Shown here: positions 49,638 through 57,450 of the stretch, piece after piece | Numbering within the stretch: the first letter of the stretch is position 1 | Layout of the letters: each line of letters begins with the position of its first letter | Assembly: GCA_001602435.1 (NCBI GenBank) | Contig: CP012156.1 | Span: 2,673,898 to 2,737,897 of the forward strand | Length of the DNA: 64,000 bases | Source of the DNA: Hyphomonadaceae bacterium UKL13-1 | GTDB taxonomy: Bacteria; Pseudomonadota; Alphaproteobacteria; Caulobacterales; Aquidulcibacteraceae | Reading direction: 5' to 3' | Notes under the pieces: generated by a model | Database searches by the model: none | Seen by the model: only the letters and a program-made list of their open reading frames with translations | What the model was told of the DNA's origin: nothing | Translations under genes and position numbers: made by a program

Positions 49638-50211
49638 AATGCACCATCGTCAAGCAAAACTTTGTTTTTTGTGCTTAAGCCTGTAGCCAAATAACCCGGA
49701 ACGGATACTCAGGGCATCCCGCTGCTTGCCTTAAAGCTGTTCTTCAAATCTGTCTGTGCACATTGGGGAGTCGAGGGGATTGTAGGCCTCGCCCACATGC
49801 GAAGCGTGTCTCTTAAAGCCCCATCTGGGGCATTCAAACGCGATTACGATCTTTGCCAAGGCAGAGCCTGCAGCAAAGGCCGAGTCAGTAGAAATATCCG
49901 TAGCCTAGACCACTAGTAGCGATGTGGTCCACTCCCGCAGAACTGCACCCAACGCACTGGAGCGTGATGCCTCGCAAAGGAAATGTCCGCTTTCGAGCAA
50001 CAGCCAAACCGTCCCAAACGGCAACCCTTGGCGCATTTGAGACCGGCGGCATTTCGGCAGCACTTGGCCGAAAGGAGATGGTCTGGTTTGGGGGGCGTGG
50101 GCGGCGAAAGCGGACTTTCAAGGGCGGGCCTACGCGAATATCGTGGTCGTCAGCGGCATTGGAGATGGCGCATTCGAGGCGGAATGCGACCTACGGCGCG
50201 AAGCGCATTCC
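49638..50211 (+). repeat. Structured repeat, copy D (full length, diverged)
   Basis: Occupies most of the 697-bp gap 49559-50255. The left end is worn (AATGCACCATCGTCAAGC). It keeps CTTTGC ... GCAAAGGC (49851-49880), the inner module from ATGTCCGCTTTCGAGCAAC to GGCGAAAGCGGACTTTC (about 49980-50120), TTTCGGC-N8-GCCGAAA, and the best right end: GGCGCATTC / GGAATGCG then CCTACGGCGCGAAGCGCATT (to 50209). No gene in the gap. Confidence 0.82.
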
Positions 50212-50255
50212 TAAAGACACGTCAGCGAAGGGTCTCATTATTGGAGTTCTATTGC

Positions 50256-50585
50256 TTATACGCATGCTCCATCTTTGATCACATATTCGAAAGTGGCTTC
50301 TATATCGTGTGTGACATATCCAATCGGGCAACTGGTTTGCGAACCGTCTTTGAGCCTTACTGTGATCTTGCCAGAGCCTTCGCAGCTAATCGCCATTCGT
50401 GCCAGGAACTTCGACCCATTTTGCACGAGTAGCTGATTTTTTCCGCACAGCTGGAGTTCTGCGGAAGCAATGTCTCCGGACGGCGCGCGCACGATGAAGT
50501 AATTGTTGACGCGCGTACAACCAGTTAAGAGAATAACGCAACCTAATGGCCATAGGCGCTTTAGACCTTTCCACGGAATACTCAA
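50256..50585 (-). CDS. Small lipoprotein, unknown function
   Basis: 109 aa if begun at a TTG (50585) preceded by AGGCAG; an ATG at 50636 would add 17 residues. The signal segment ends in lipobox LTGC (TRVNNYF follows). The mature domain has four Cys (LQLCGKN, ISCEGSG, QTSCPIG, DGACV) and beta-rich sequence. I see no family match and no clear similarity to the two lipoproteins at 40.5-41.4 kb beyond layout. Confidence 0.55.
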   Translation of the reverse strand: MSIPWKGLKRLWPLGCVILLTGCTRVNNYFIVRAPSGDIASAELQLCGKNQLLVQNGSKFLARMAISCEGSGKITVRLKDGSQTSCPIGYVTHDIEATFEYVIKDGACV

Positions 50586-50831
50586 CTTAGTCTGCCTGGC
50601 ATGGTGATTGGGGTCAAATTTCAACGAGCATCTCATCCTTGGTATATGCGAATTTGGGCATTTTGCGGGTTGGCGTTCCTGCACCGGTATTGGCAGCATT
50701 CTGACCGACAACATTGTTGGCGATATCGACTTGCGCCTCAAGAGTTGGCCAACCCGCCACAGTTCGAGCTGTGCGCCTCGCGCCGTCGCCTTGGGCTACG
50801 ACCCAACAATTTTTATCGGGTAATCGAACAC

Positions 50832-50864
50832 AGCCTTTGCCAAGGCATAGCCTAGGGCAAAGGC
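50832..50864 (+). repeat. Structured repeat, fragment G (single hairpin)
   Basis: GCCTTTGC, CA, AGGC-ATA-GCCT, AG, GGCAAAGGC: the same nested hairpin as in copies B, C and D. Only this portion is recognisable; the adjoining 50865-50951 stretch has CCGGCATGCATGCGG but no other shared module. Confidence 0.6.
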
Positions 50865-50951
50865 TGTCCCGGTATCAGAAACACCGAAGAAGGTGCAAAT
50901 GACGAAGTGGCGCATTTCTGCCGGCATGCATGCGGTCCGCGAAACGTATCG

Positions 50952-51587
50952 CTAGAATTTCTTGGCGATTCCAATTACGATATCAGTTGTTCGGTAGTCA
51001 GCTTTAAGTGTACGGCCACCGCCCTTTAGACTTGGGCTATTGACCGAGAACGTCCGCAGTTCCCCGAATCCCCTCCAGTCGCCAGCAAATTCATACTCCA
51101 CGCCAGCCATACCCTGAACCGCAAACATACTTGCTCTGGAGTATGGGCCACGGTTGGCTGTGGGTCCGGCATTCAAATCAAAATCAACTTCACGGGTCAA
51201 ACCAATGCCCAAGCCAACATAGGGCTTGAAACCGCCGGCTTCGTTGAAGGTATATAGACCATTCACCATGATAGACGTTGAGGCGTAATCGCTGTTGCTT
51301 GCAGCAACCCCTCCGAGGGAATTCAGTGAGCTGGATCTGTAGGTGTACTCAAGCTCGCTCCGCCAAGGCCCAGCATAGTCGTATCCGATGGCTCCACCAG
51401 CAAGCGCGCCCCCGCCGAACTTTCCTTTGGTGCGGGTTCCTCCGATCTGTAAGTCCGTATTACTCAATGTGGAGCTGCCGCCATAAACCTTGGCATAGAG
51501 ACCACCCTCTTTATCGGCTGTTTGAGCGATTGCTGAGCTTCCAAATGCAAAGAGCGCTGCGATAACAGCCAACGTGCGGTAGAACAT
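50952..51587 (-). CDS. Outer-membrane beta-barrel protein (OmpA/Omp25-like)
   Basis: 211 aa with a signal peptide ending AIAQ near residue 22. The mature part alternates short amphipathic strands (GLYAKVYGGSSTL, PWRSELEYTYRSS, TSIMVNGLYTFN, FKPYVGLGIGLT, GMAGVEYEFAGDW) and ends in IAKKF, a typical eight-stranded barrel with C-terminal Phe. Likely a small surface barrel protein of no known activity. Tandem LytTR-type boxes lie about 100 bp upstream. Confidence 0.82.
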   Translation of the reverse strand: MFYRTLAVIAALFAFGSSAIAQTADKEGGLYAKVYGGSSTLSNTDLQIGGTRTKGKFGGGALAGGAIGYDYAGPWRSELEYTYRSSSLNSLGGVAASNSDYASTSIMVNGLYTFNEAGGFKPYVGLGIGLTREVDFDLNAGPTANRGPYSRASMFAVQGMAGVEYEFAGDWRGFGELRTFSVNSPSLKGGGRTLKADYRTTDIVIGIAKKF

Positions 51588-51686
51588 TTTCTTTTCCTTC
51601 TAAGTGTTTCGTAGGGAGATTGAGGTCGGGCTGATTACTCGACCTGTGGGGTAACTACGTGATGTGGCTTGAAGGAAAAGCGCTGT

Positions 51687-51719
51687 TGCACGAACGGTAT
51701 CCGACACTGCACGAACGGA
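51687..51719 (-). promoter_or_regulatory. Tandem LytTR-type binding boxes
   Basis: TGCACGAACGG occurs at 51687-51697 and 51708-51718, exactly 21 bp apart. On the minus strand these read ACCGTTCGT and TCCGTTCGT, both fitting the LytTR/AgrA pattern [TA][AC][CA]GTTN[AG][TG]. They lie about 100-130 bp upstream of the beta-barrel gene and downstream of the LytTR gene. The rest of the 374-bp gap 51588-51961 shows nothing else I can name. Confidence 0.65.
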
Positions 51720-51961
51720 CAGATTATCTGCAGTGAGCCAAAAATTTTCCTGACTGGCCGGCCTCATGTTTGCGCTGCGCGGTGGATGCGTCCGAGCCCT
51801 CCCGCATTCAAAGCGGAGGTCCATCGTCATAGGAAGTAGGACACAGGCTCTGAGGAAATTGCGACAAGCCTATTTAGACAGACCTGATCAATTCTTTGGC
51901 ACCCAGCAAAAATTCTGGGTCTGGCATATCAAATGATTAGAAGGGTTTATTGCAATTACTC

Positions 51962-52834
51962 TCATAAAACCTGCGATAAGTCATTCTTCCGACGTCGGCT
52001 GACCGGTATTTTAAGGCCGGTGTCCATTTGTAAAAAACCACGAGAATTGAGGCGTTTCTTCTGCAATATGTGATTTTGTGCAACCCAATGAGATCGGTGC
52101 ACTTGAACACCCGGATAACCAGCCTCTTTCAGTTCCTCAATGGCGCGGCCAAAGGGGTAAAGTATCAATGCTTGACCGAGGATCGTATAAACTCGCGTAT
52201 AATGAAGCTCCGCAGATAGAGCGACAAGATCGGCACCGAGGGGCGGCGGAAGCGACGCGACAAACGGCAGCTTCAAGGATCCCGACTTAATCTCATCGCT
52301 TCCAGATTGATTGACCGGCGAGCTTGTATCTTGGGTACCAGTTTCATCGGTCTTGGCTACGGGCAAGCCTCGCGTCTGGAACAGGCCAATAGCACCTCTC
52401 AGGCGAATGGCATTGAGACCTAACCAAGCTGATAGGGCCGGCGGCGAAACAAAAGCTAGTTCTTCCAAGAACTCTAGGTACCAACTTTGTGGAAGAGTAA
52501 CCGTGGCTTCATCTAGTCCTAGAATTCTATCTAGCCATATTCCTATCGGAACAAATAGCACGGCTCCGAGAAAGCCTGAAAGTGCCAATTGTGCGATAAG
52601 TGGCCACTTAAAGAATGGGCTAAACTTTTGGAGGCCCAATTGCATCGTCTGCATAATCAGCAAAAGTGCGCTTACCTGGAACAGCCAAAATACGGCCCGT
52701 TGCGCGATCGACAGTTCTTGGGTCGAGCTTGGATTTACAAGTGTGATGACGGTAGCAATGCAGATTATTGAAAAGGCCAAGAATCTTGGCCAACTCAATT
52801 GCTCCGAATTTGATGGGTCGAGTTTGAATGTCAT
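51962..52834 (-). CDS. Membrane-anchored LytTR transcriptional regulator
   Basis: 290 aa: four membrane helices (about 15-32, 43-62, 75-98, 115-150), a polar linker (about 155-195) and a C-terminal LytTR DNA-binding domain (about 195-290: LVALSAELHYTRVYT, LILYPFGRAIEELKE, VQVHRSHWVAQNHI). No receiver domain is present, so signals are probably sensed in the membrane. It lies upstream of the beta-barrel gene on the same strand. Confidence 0.85.
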   Translation of the reverse strand: MTFKLDPSNSEQLSWPRFLAFSIICIATVITLVNPSSTQELSIAQRAVFWLFQVSALLLIMQTMQLGLQKFSPFFKWPLIAQLALSGFLGAVLFVPIGIWLDRILGLDEATVTLPQSWYLEFLEELAFVSPPALSAWLGLNAIRLRGAIGLFQTRGLPVAKTDETGTQDTSSPVNQSGSDEIKSGSLKLPFVASLPPPLGADLVALSAELHYTRVYTILGQALILYPFGRAIEELKEAGYPGVQVHRSHWVAQNHILQKKRLNSRGFLQMDTGLKIPVSRRRKNDLSQVL

Positions 52835-52929
52835 GCGGCGTCATTACCCAAAGGATAAAGTGGCTTCAAGCATCCGTTCGAAGGCCTAACATGAAATCAT
52901 TGTAGTGTTCAGTGCCTCCAACTCGCCCC

Positions 52930-53160
52930 CAAATGCATCGCATGTCCGCTCTCAAGCAACCGCCAATCCGCCCCCAACGGCAACAGTTGGCGCAAAGCAG
53001 CCACAAAGCTAAACTTAAAAGGCTCGGGTTAGCTGTAGCCTTATAAAAGCGTTCTGCGCAACAGGATGCGTTCCATCACGAATCGCAAATCGAAAGGATC
53101 GTGCAACACGAGTTGCGCGCTCAGACTCGTCGACCGCCTTTGCCAAGGCATGGCCTTCTG
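52930..53160 (+). repeat. Structured repeat, copy F (fragmented)
   Basis: Contains GCATGTCCGCTCTCAAGCAA then CCGCCAATCCGCCC and AACAGTTGGCGCA (52939-52993), the inner-module left end. Further right come AGGATGCGTTCC and GCCTTTGCC-AGGCATGGCCT near 53130-53155. Order differs from full copies, so it is rearranged or composite. The gap 52835-53266 also holds the promoter described separately. Confidence 0.6.
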
Positions 53161-53176
53161 CACCTTTCCAATAATT

Positions 53177-53230
53177 AATGAACGATATGCAAATTGTTCA
53201 TTGACAAGCGTACAGCGTTTCCCTATATAG
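53177..53230 (+). promoter_or_regulatory. Strong sigma-70 promoter with TGAAC-N12-GTTCA operator
   Basis: AATGAAC ... GTTCATT (53177-53202) is a perfect inverted repeat with the same 22-bp core layout as the site before the TetR gene at 39.5 kb. It abuts TTGACA (53201-53206), a 17-nt spacer and TATATA (53224-53229), the closest match to consensus I saw in this window. A start near 53236 would give a 30-nt leader to the 37-aa ORF. Confidence 0.8.
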
Positions 53231-53266
53231 ACTGTACAAACACAGAAACAGAAACGGATCCTCCCC

Positions 53267-53380
53267 ATGACCAACACAAATTCGAACCCACACTTTTGGA
53301 GCTTGATGCTCGCAACCGCCCTCGTCGCTTCTATCCTCACCCCAATCGGTGAATTGGCAGCACGGGCGGCTGGCTACTAA
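53267..53380 (+). CDS. 37-aa single-helix membrane peptide
   Basis: The ATG at 53267 opens a 37-codon frame to the TAA at 53378-53380: a polar start (MTNTNSNPHFW), one hydrophobic helix (SLMLATALVASILTPIG) and ELAARAAGY. The upstream sequence CCTCCCC is unlike a ribosome site, so translation is uncertain. A strong promoter, an operator and a terminator frame it, so at least a transcript is well supported. It could be a regulatory RNA, a small membrane protein or both. No family recognised. Confidence 0.55.
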   Translation: MTNTNSNPHFWSLMLATALVASILTPIGELAARAAGY

Positions 53381-53469
53381 ACCAATAAAGCTGGGGTTCA
53401 CCCGGCGCATTTTAGCCAAAACCCTCTTCCAAGCCCCACGTCTCCCCCCCAAAATCGGACGTGCTACTC

Positions 53470-53502
53470 TGCCGCCAAAGCTTCGTGCTTTGGCGGCATT
53501 TT
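53470..53502 (+). terminator. Terminator of the 37-aa peptide unit
   Basis: A perfect 12-bp stem TGCCGCCAAAGC / GCTTTGGCGGCA with loop TTCGT, followed by TTTT. It ends the transcript from 53236 and separates it from the glycosyltransferase gene. Confidence 0.9.
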
Positions 53503-53608
53503 CATGTGTGAAAGCCTAAACTTGGTAAGAAATGAGCGACGCTTTTGTGCGATAAGGAACGCTAAACAGGGGCAGACAACTTCGACCTGCCAACCGAAAG
53601 GTAGATTT

Positions 53609-54580
53609 GTGGTCAGGCAGTCCGTTCAAGAGGCACCTTTCATTAGCGTGATCATCCCAACCTTTCACCGTCCAGACGGTGCATTGGCGGCTGTGCGCTC
53701 GATTCTGAGCCAAGAAGGTGCGCCATCGTTAGAGCTTATTCTCGTCGACAATGATGCCAACCAATCCTGCAAACCTATTGCGGATCAACTAGCCCTTGAA
53801 GCAGGCCAAACGCCCTTCACCTATGCGGTGGAACCTGCCGCCGGGGTTGCTAATGCGCGCAACAAAGCTGTGAGTTTGGCGCGCGGGACGTTCGTTGCGT
53901 TTCTAGATGATGATGAAGTGGCCAAGCCAAATTGGCTAGCCAATCTGGTCCGCGCGCAAGAAGAGACGGGCGCAGACGTCGTGTTCGGTCCGATCGAAGC
54001 CCGCCTGCCCGCCAAACATAATGTGCCCCACGCCTATTTCCAGAACTTTTTCTCCCGAGGCCTCGATGGGCCAACGCGCCTGATCGATATCCCCTATGGC
54101 TGCGGCAATTGCTTTTTAAGGCGCGCAACCGTCTTCACCAAGGCAGAGCCCTTCAATCCAGCCGCCAATGAAACCGGTGGCGAAGATGATATCTTATGGC
54201 GCGAAGTGGTTGCCAGGGGCGGCACATTTGGCTGGGCGCATGACGCTTGGGTTTATGAAGATGTACCGCCCAGCCGGGCGACTTGGGCCTATCTAACCAA
54301 GCGCGCCTTTGCCTTTGGCCATAATACCACCGGCCAATGGTATAATCGGGCGGACAAGGATTATGTCCGGATGGTGATTTCCATGTTCAAGGGCGTCGCG
54401 CAGGCGCTGGCGCTTGCGCCGCTGGTCGTGCTTTTGTGGATTGTGCGGCACGAACGATTGGCTTGGGCCTATGACAAGATGTGGCGGGGCTTGGGCAAAG
54501 TCTTCTGGTTTGGCCCGTTCCGTGTCGGCTTTTATGGCGCAGCGGCACAGAAGAAGCAGCTGGCCGACCAGAAGGCTTAA
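53609..54580 (+). CDS. Family 2 glycosyltransferase
   Basis: 323 aa from a GTG at 53609 with AAAGG 8 nt upstream; the open frame further upstream runs back into the terminator. GT-A fold: [20 protein letters not shown] at the N-terminus, [23 protein letters not shown], the DxD region [13 protein letters not shown], and [17 protein letters not shown] hydrophobic segment near 265-285 suggests membrane association. Acceptor and sugar unknown. It converges on tsaD with a 4-bp overlap and marks the right edge of the accessory region. Confidence 0.87.
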   Translation: MVRQSVQEAPFISVIIPTFHRPDGALAAVRSILSQEGAPSLELILVDNDANQSCKPIADQLALEAGQTPFTYAVEPAAGVANARNKAVSLARGTFVAFLDDDEVAKPNWLANLVRAQEETGADVVFGPIEARLPAKHNVPHAYFQNFFSRGLDGPTRLIDIPYGCGNCFLRRATVFTKAEPFNPAANETGGEDDILWREVVARGGTFGWAHDAWVYEDVPPSRATWAYLTKRAFAFGHNTTGQWYNRADKDYVRMVISMFKGVAQALALAPLVVLLWIVRHERLAWAYDKMWRGLGKVFWFGPFRVGFYGAAAQKKQLADQKA

Positions 54581-55686
54581 GCCTTCGCCCCTTTACGTCC
54601 GGTTTTATACATCGGCGCGGCGCGGGCTGCTTCGGCATCGAGTGGCCAGCGCGGGCGGGCCGGTGCATCCAAATCATCCGACAGGCCTTGCGCCAAACGC
54701 TCTGCCCCCGCCAAGGCGATCATCGCAGCATTATCACCGCAATAGGCCAAAGCTGGTGCAAAGAAGGACCAGCCAAACTGCGCGCACAAGCCTTCTAAAC
54801 GGGTACGCAGCGTCAAATTAGCTGCCACGCCGCCTGCGACGACAAAACGGCCAGACTGCCCCTCCGGCAGCACCATCGCAGCCATGGCTTGACGGGTGCG
54901 ATCCACCAAGACGTCGCCAACCGCGGCCTGAAAACTGGCGCAGAGATCTGCAATGTCCTGCTCGTTCTGAGTGCCCAAGGCCACAGCCTCCCGCGCGACG
55001 GCGGTTTTGAGGCCAGCAAAGGAAAAGTCACAGCCGGGGCGGCCCTTTAAGGGCCGGGGCAAATCAAACCGCTTCGGATTTCCGGTCTGCGCGGCACGCT
55101 CCACCGCTGGGCCACCGGGATAGCCCAGACCCAAAACTTTTGCCGTTTTGTCGAAAGCTTCGCCGACAGCATCATCAATGGTGGAGCCCAAACGCGCGCA
55201 CGCATCTAGGCCCGCGACCCGCAAGAGCTGGCAATGCCCCCCGGAGACCAAAAGCAATAAATATGGAAACGGCACATCGGCTTCAAGGCGGGGGGAAAGC
55301 GCATGCCCCTCTAAGTGATTGACCGCCACCAAGGGCAGGCCACGCGCCAAGGCAATCGCTTTACCGGTCAGCAAGCCCACCATGACTCCGCCAATCAAAC
55401 CGGGGCCTGCGGTTGCGGCCACACCGGTAAGATCGTCAAAGCCAAGCCCTGCCTTGGTCATGGCCTGATGAATCACATGATCAATCACGTCGACATGGGC
55501 GCGGGCTGCAATTTCAGGAACCACCCCGCCATAGGGGGCGTGCGCCTCAATCTGACTGGCGATGATGCTGGACAAAACGCGGGCACGACCCTGCTCCAAA
55601 ACCACCACAGCCGCAGCAGTTTCATCGCAACTTGTTTCTAGTCCAAGGACGATTTGTGGATCAGAATTGGGCATCTGTCCGCTCAT
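54577..55686 (-). CDS. tsaD: tRNA N6-threonylcarbamoyladenosine synthase subunit TsaD
   Basis: Transfers the threonylcarbamoyl group to A37 of ANN-decoding tRNAs. 369 aa of the Kae1/Gcp ASKHA fold: [16 protein letters not shown] at about 12-27, [12 protein letters not shown] with the metal-binding His pair, [11 protein letters not shown], and the C-terminal [13 protein letters not shown]. In other alphaproteobacteria gpsA and yciI follow directly; here a glycosyltransferase and a 15-kb accessory block do. Confidence 0.96.
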   Translation of the reverse strand: MSGQMPNSDPQIVLGLETSCDETAAAVVVLEQGRARVLSSIIASQIEAHAPYGGVVPEIAARAHVDVIDHVIHQAMTKAGLGFDDLTGVAATAGPGLIGGVMVGLLTGKAIALARGLPLVAVNHLEGHALSPRLEADVPFPYLLLLVSGGHCQLLRVAGLDACARLGSTIDDAVGEAFDKTAKVLGLGYPGGPAVERAAQTGNPKRFDLPRPLKGRPGCDFSFAGLKTAVAREAVALGTQNEQDIADLCASFQAAVGDVLVDRTRQAMAAMVLPEGQSGRFVVAGGVAANLTLRTRLEGLCAQFGWSFFAPALAYCGDNAAMIALAGAERLAQGLSDDLDAPARPRWPLDAEAARAAPMYKTGRKGAKA

Positions 55687-55736
55687 GCTGGCTCCGAAGC
55701 TTGACCTGCCTTGCCACTAGGGGTGATTAGTAAGAG

Positions 55737-56702
55737 ATGCAACGCTCTGAACTGGAACCTATCATGCGTATTGGTGCTCGCGGCTCTCCACTTTCGCTGG
55801 CCCAGACCGGCCAACTCCGCGCTCTTTTGGCAGAGGCGCTGGGCATTCCAAGCGCCGAAATCGAAGATCGTCTGCCAATCGTGCCGATCACCACGACCGG
55901 CGACCGCATTCAAGACCGTCCTTTGAGTGAAGCGGGCGGCAAAGGCCTGTTCACCAAGGAACTCGACGATGCGCTTTTGGAGGGCCGGATCGATTGCGCC
56001 ATTCACTCGCTCAAGGACGTGCCGACCCAATTGCCCGACGGCATTGTGCTGTTGCCCGGACCAGAGCGGGAAAACCGCCGCGACGCTTTGGTGACGGTTG
56101 CAGGCATGGGCCTAGATGATTTGAAACAGGGTGCCGTGATTGGGTCGGCCAGCCTGCGTCGTGCCGCGCAATTGCTGCATGCCCGCCCAGACCTGACCAT
56201 TGTGTCCTTGCGCGGCAATGTCGGCACACGGCTTGAGAAGCTGAAAGCTGGCCAATGCGATGCAACTCTGTTGGCGGCAGCGGGCTTGGCCCGTCTGGGC
56301 TATAGCGATGTGCCTCATGTGCTGTTGGACCCTGTCGCCATGCCACCGGCCATTGGCCAAGGCGCCTTGGCGATTACAGCCCGTGCCGGTGATGCTGTAA
56401 CCGCAGCGGCCTTTGCCAAAATTGCAGACCCCGTGACCGAGATTGAAGTCGCCGCTGAGCGGGCCTTCTTGACCGCCCTTGATGGATCCTGCCGCACCGC
56501 CATTGGTGCGCTCGCCAGCTTGGATGCTTCGGGCACGCTGTCTTTCATCGGCGAAGCCCTGCAAGCCGATGGGCAAGAGCGTTGGCGTTGTGACGGAACC
56601 CTTGCCCACGCCACCAGAGACAAGGCCGAAGCGTTGGGAACCGAACTTGGCCAAAGGGTCAAGGAAATGGCCGGAAATGCGTTTGCAGGAGCGCATGGAT
56701 GA
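55737..56702 (+). CDS. hemC: Porphobilinogen deaminase (hydroxymethylbilane synthase)
   Basis: Polymerises four porphobilinogens in heme synthesis. 321 aa with IGARGSPLSLAQTGQLRALL near the start, SLKDVPTQLPDG, the dipyrromethane-cofactor Cys in LDGSCRTAIGALA, and GQGALAITARA. The ATG at 55737 lies 50 bp from the divergent tsaD, so they share a promoter region. An internal Met at residue 10 is an alternative start. Confidence 0.96.
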   Translation: MQRSELEPIMRIGARGSPLSLAQTGQLRALLAEALGIPSAEIEDRLPIVPITTTGDRIQDRPLSEAGGKGLFTKELDDALLEGRIDCAIHSLKDVPTQLPDGIVLLPGPERENRRDALVTVAGMGLDDLKQGAVIGSASLRRAAQLLHARPDLTIVSLRGNVGTRLEKLKAGQCDATLLAAAGLARLGYSDVPHVLLDPVAMPPAIGQGALAITARAGDAVTAAAFAKIADPVTEIEVAAERAFLTALDGSCRTAIGALASLDASGTLSFIGEALQADGQERWRCDGTLAHATRDKAEALGTELGQRVKEMAGNAFAGAHG

Positions 56703-57423
56703 CATGAAAGCCTGTGTGATTACGCGGACCGAACCCGGTGCCCAAGCCACTGCAGAGGCAGTGCGTGGCCTTGGGCTGAACCCGTTGATCATGCCAGCGG
56801 CACGGGTTGAGATTACCCCTGCAACCCTGGATCTCGAAGGCGTGCAAGCGCTTTTGATGACCAGTGCGGCTGCCGCACGCGCTATTCAAGTCACCGAGAC
56901 CCTCAAGGCCTTGCCACTCTATGCCGTCGGCGATGCAACGGCCGAAGCGGCTGTGGCAGCGGGCTTTGAGACCGTGATCTCAGCGGGCGGCGACGGGGCA
57001 ACCTTGGCCGTCTTGGCAGCCGACCGCATGAGCCCAAGGCAAGGTGCCTTATTGCACTTGCGAGGGCGCGAAGTCGCCGGCGATGTCACCGGCATGTTGC
57101 GCGCCTGCGGCTTTGAAGCGCGCCATGTCGAAGTCTATGCGACCCATGACCATCCTGATTTCAAAGCCAATATTTTGGTGCATTTGGCAAAGGATAGTGG
57201 TTTTATCCTGATCCACTCGCCCGCCGGGGCGCGTAGGCTCGCAGCCGCTGTAAGCGATGCGGCGCTGAACTTGGCCAGTTGGTGCGTGGTCGGCCTGTCG
57301 TCGGCCTGCATTAAGCCATTGGAAGAGTTGGGCTTTAGCTCGACCAGCATCGCCGATTCCCCGGATGAAGACGCGCTGATGGAAGCCTTGCGCGACGAAG
57401 TTGAGAAACAAAGCCTTGAGTGA
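56695..57423 (+). CDS. hemD: Uroporphyrinogen-III synthase
   Basis: Cyclises hydroxymethylbilane with ring D inversion. 242 aa from the ATG at 56695 (AGGAG 5 nt upstream), overlapping hemC by 8 bp. The fold is weakly conserved but typical: CVITRTEPGAQATAEAV, MTSAAAARAI, YAVGDATAEAAVAAGFE, GFILIHSPAGARRLAA, VVGLSSACIKPLEELGF. Context with hemC makes the call firm. Confidence 0.92.
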   Translation: MDDMKACVITRTEPGAQATAEAVRGLGLNPLIMPAARVEITPATLDLEGVQALLMTSAAAARAIQVTETLKALPLYAVGDATAEAAVAAGFETVISAGGDGATLAVLAADRMSPRQGALLHLRGREVAGDVTGMLRACGFEARHVEVYATHDHPDFKANILVHLAKDSGFILIHSPAGARRLAAAVSDAALNLASWCVVGLSSACIKPLEELGFSSTSIADSPDEDALMEALRDEVEKQSLE

Positions 57424-57450
57424 ATGGGCGCAGCAGAGTTTAACTAGATT

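Noticed and set aside
40182..53160. CRISPR array
   Set aside because: The repeats are long, few, modular and separated by genes; there are no short regular repeat-spacer units and no cas genes.
40182..53160. Integron with attC sites
   Set aside because: No integron integrase gene is in the window, the repeats are several times longer than attC sites, and I could not find paired attC core motifs. Only the loose cassette-like layout is reported.
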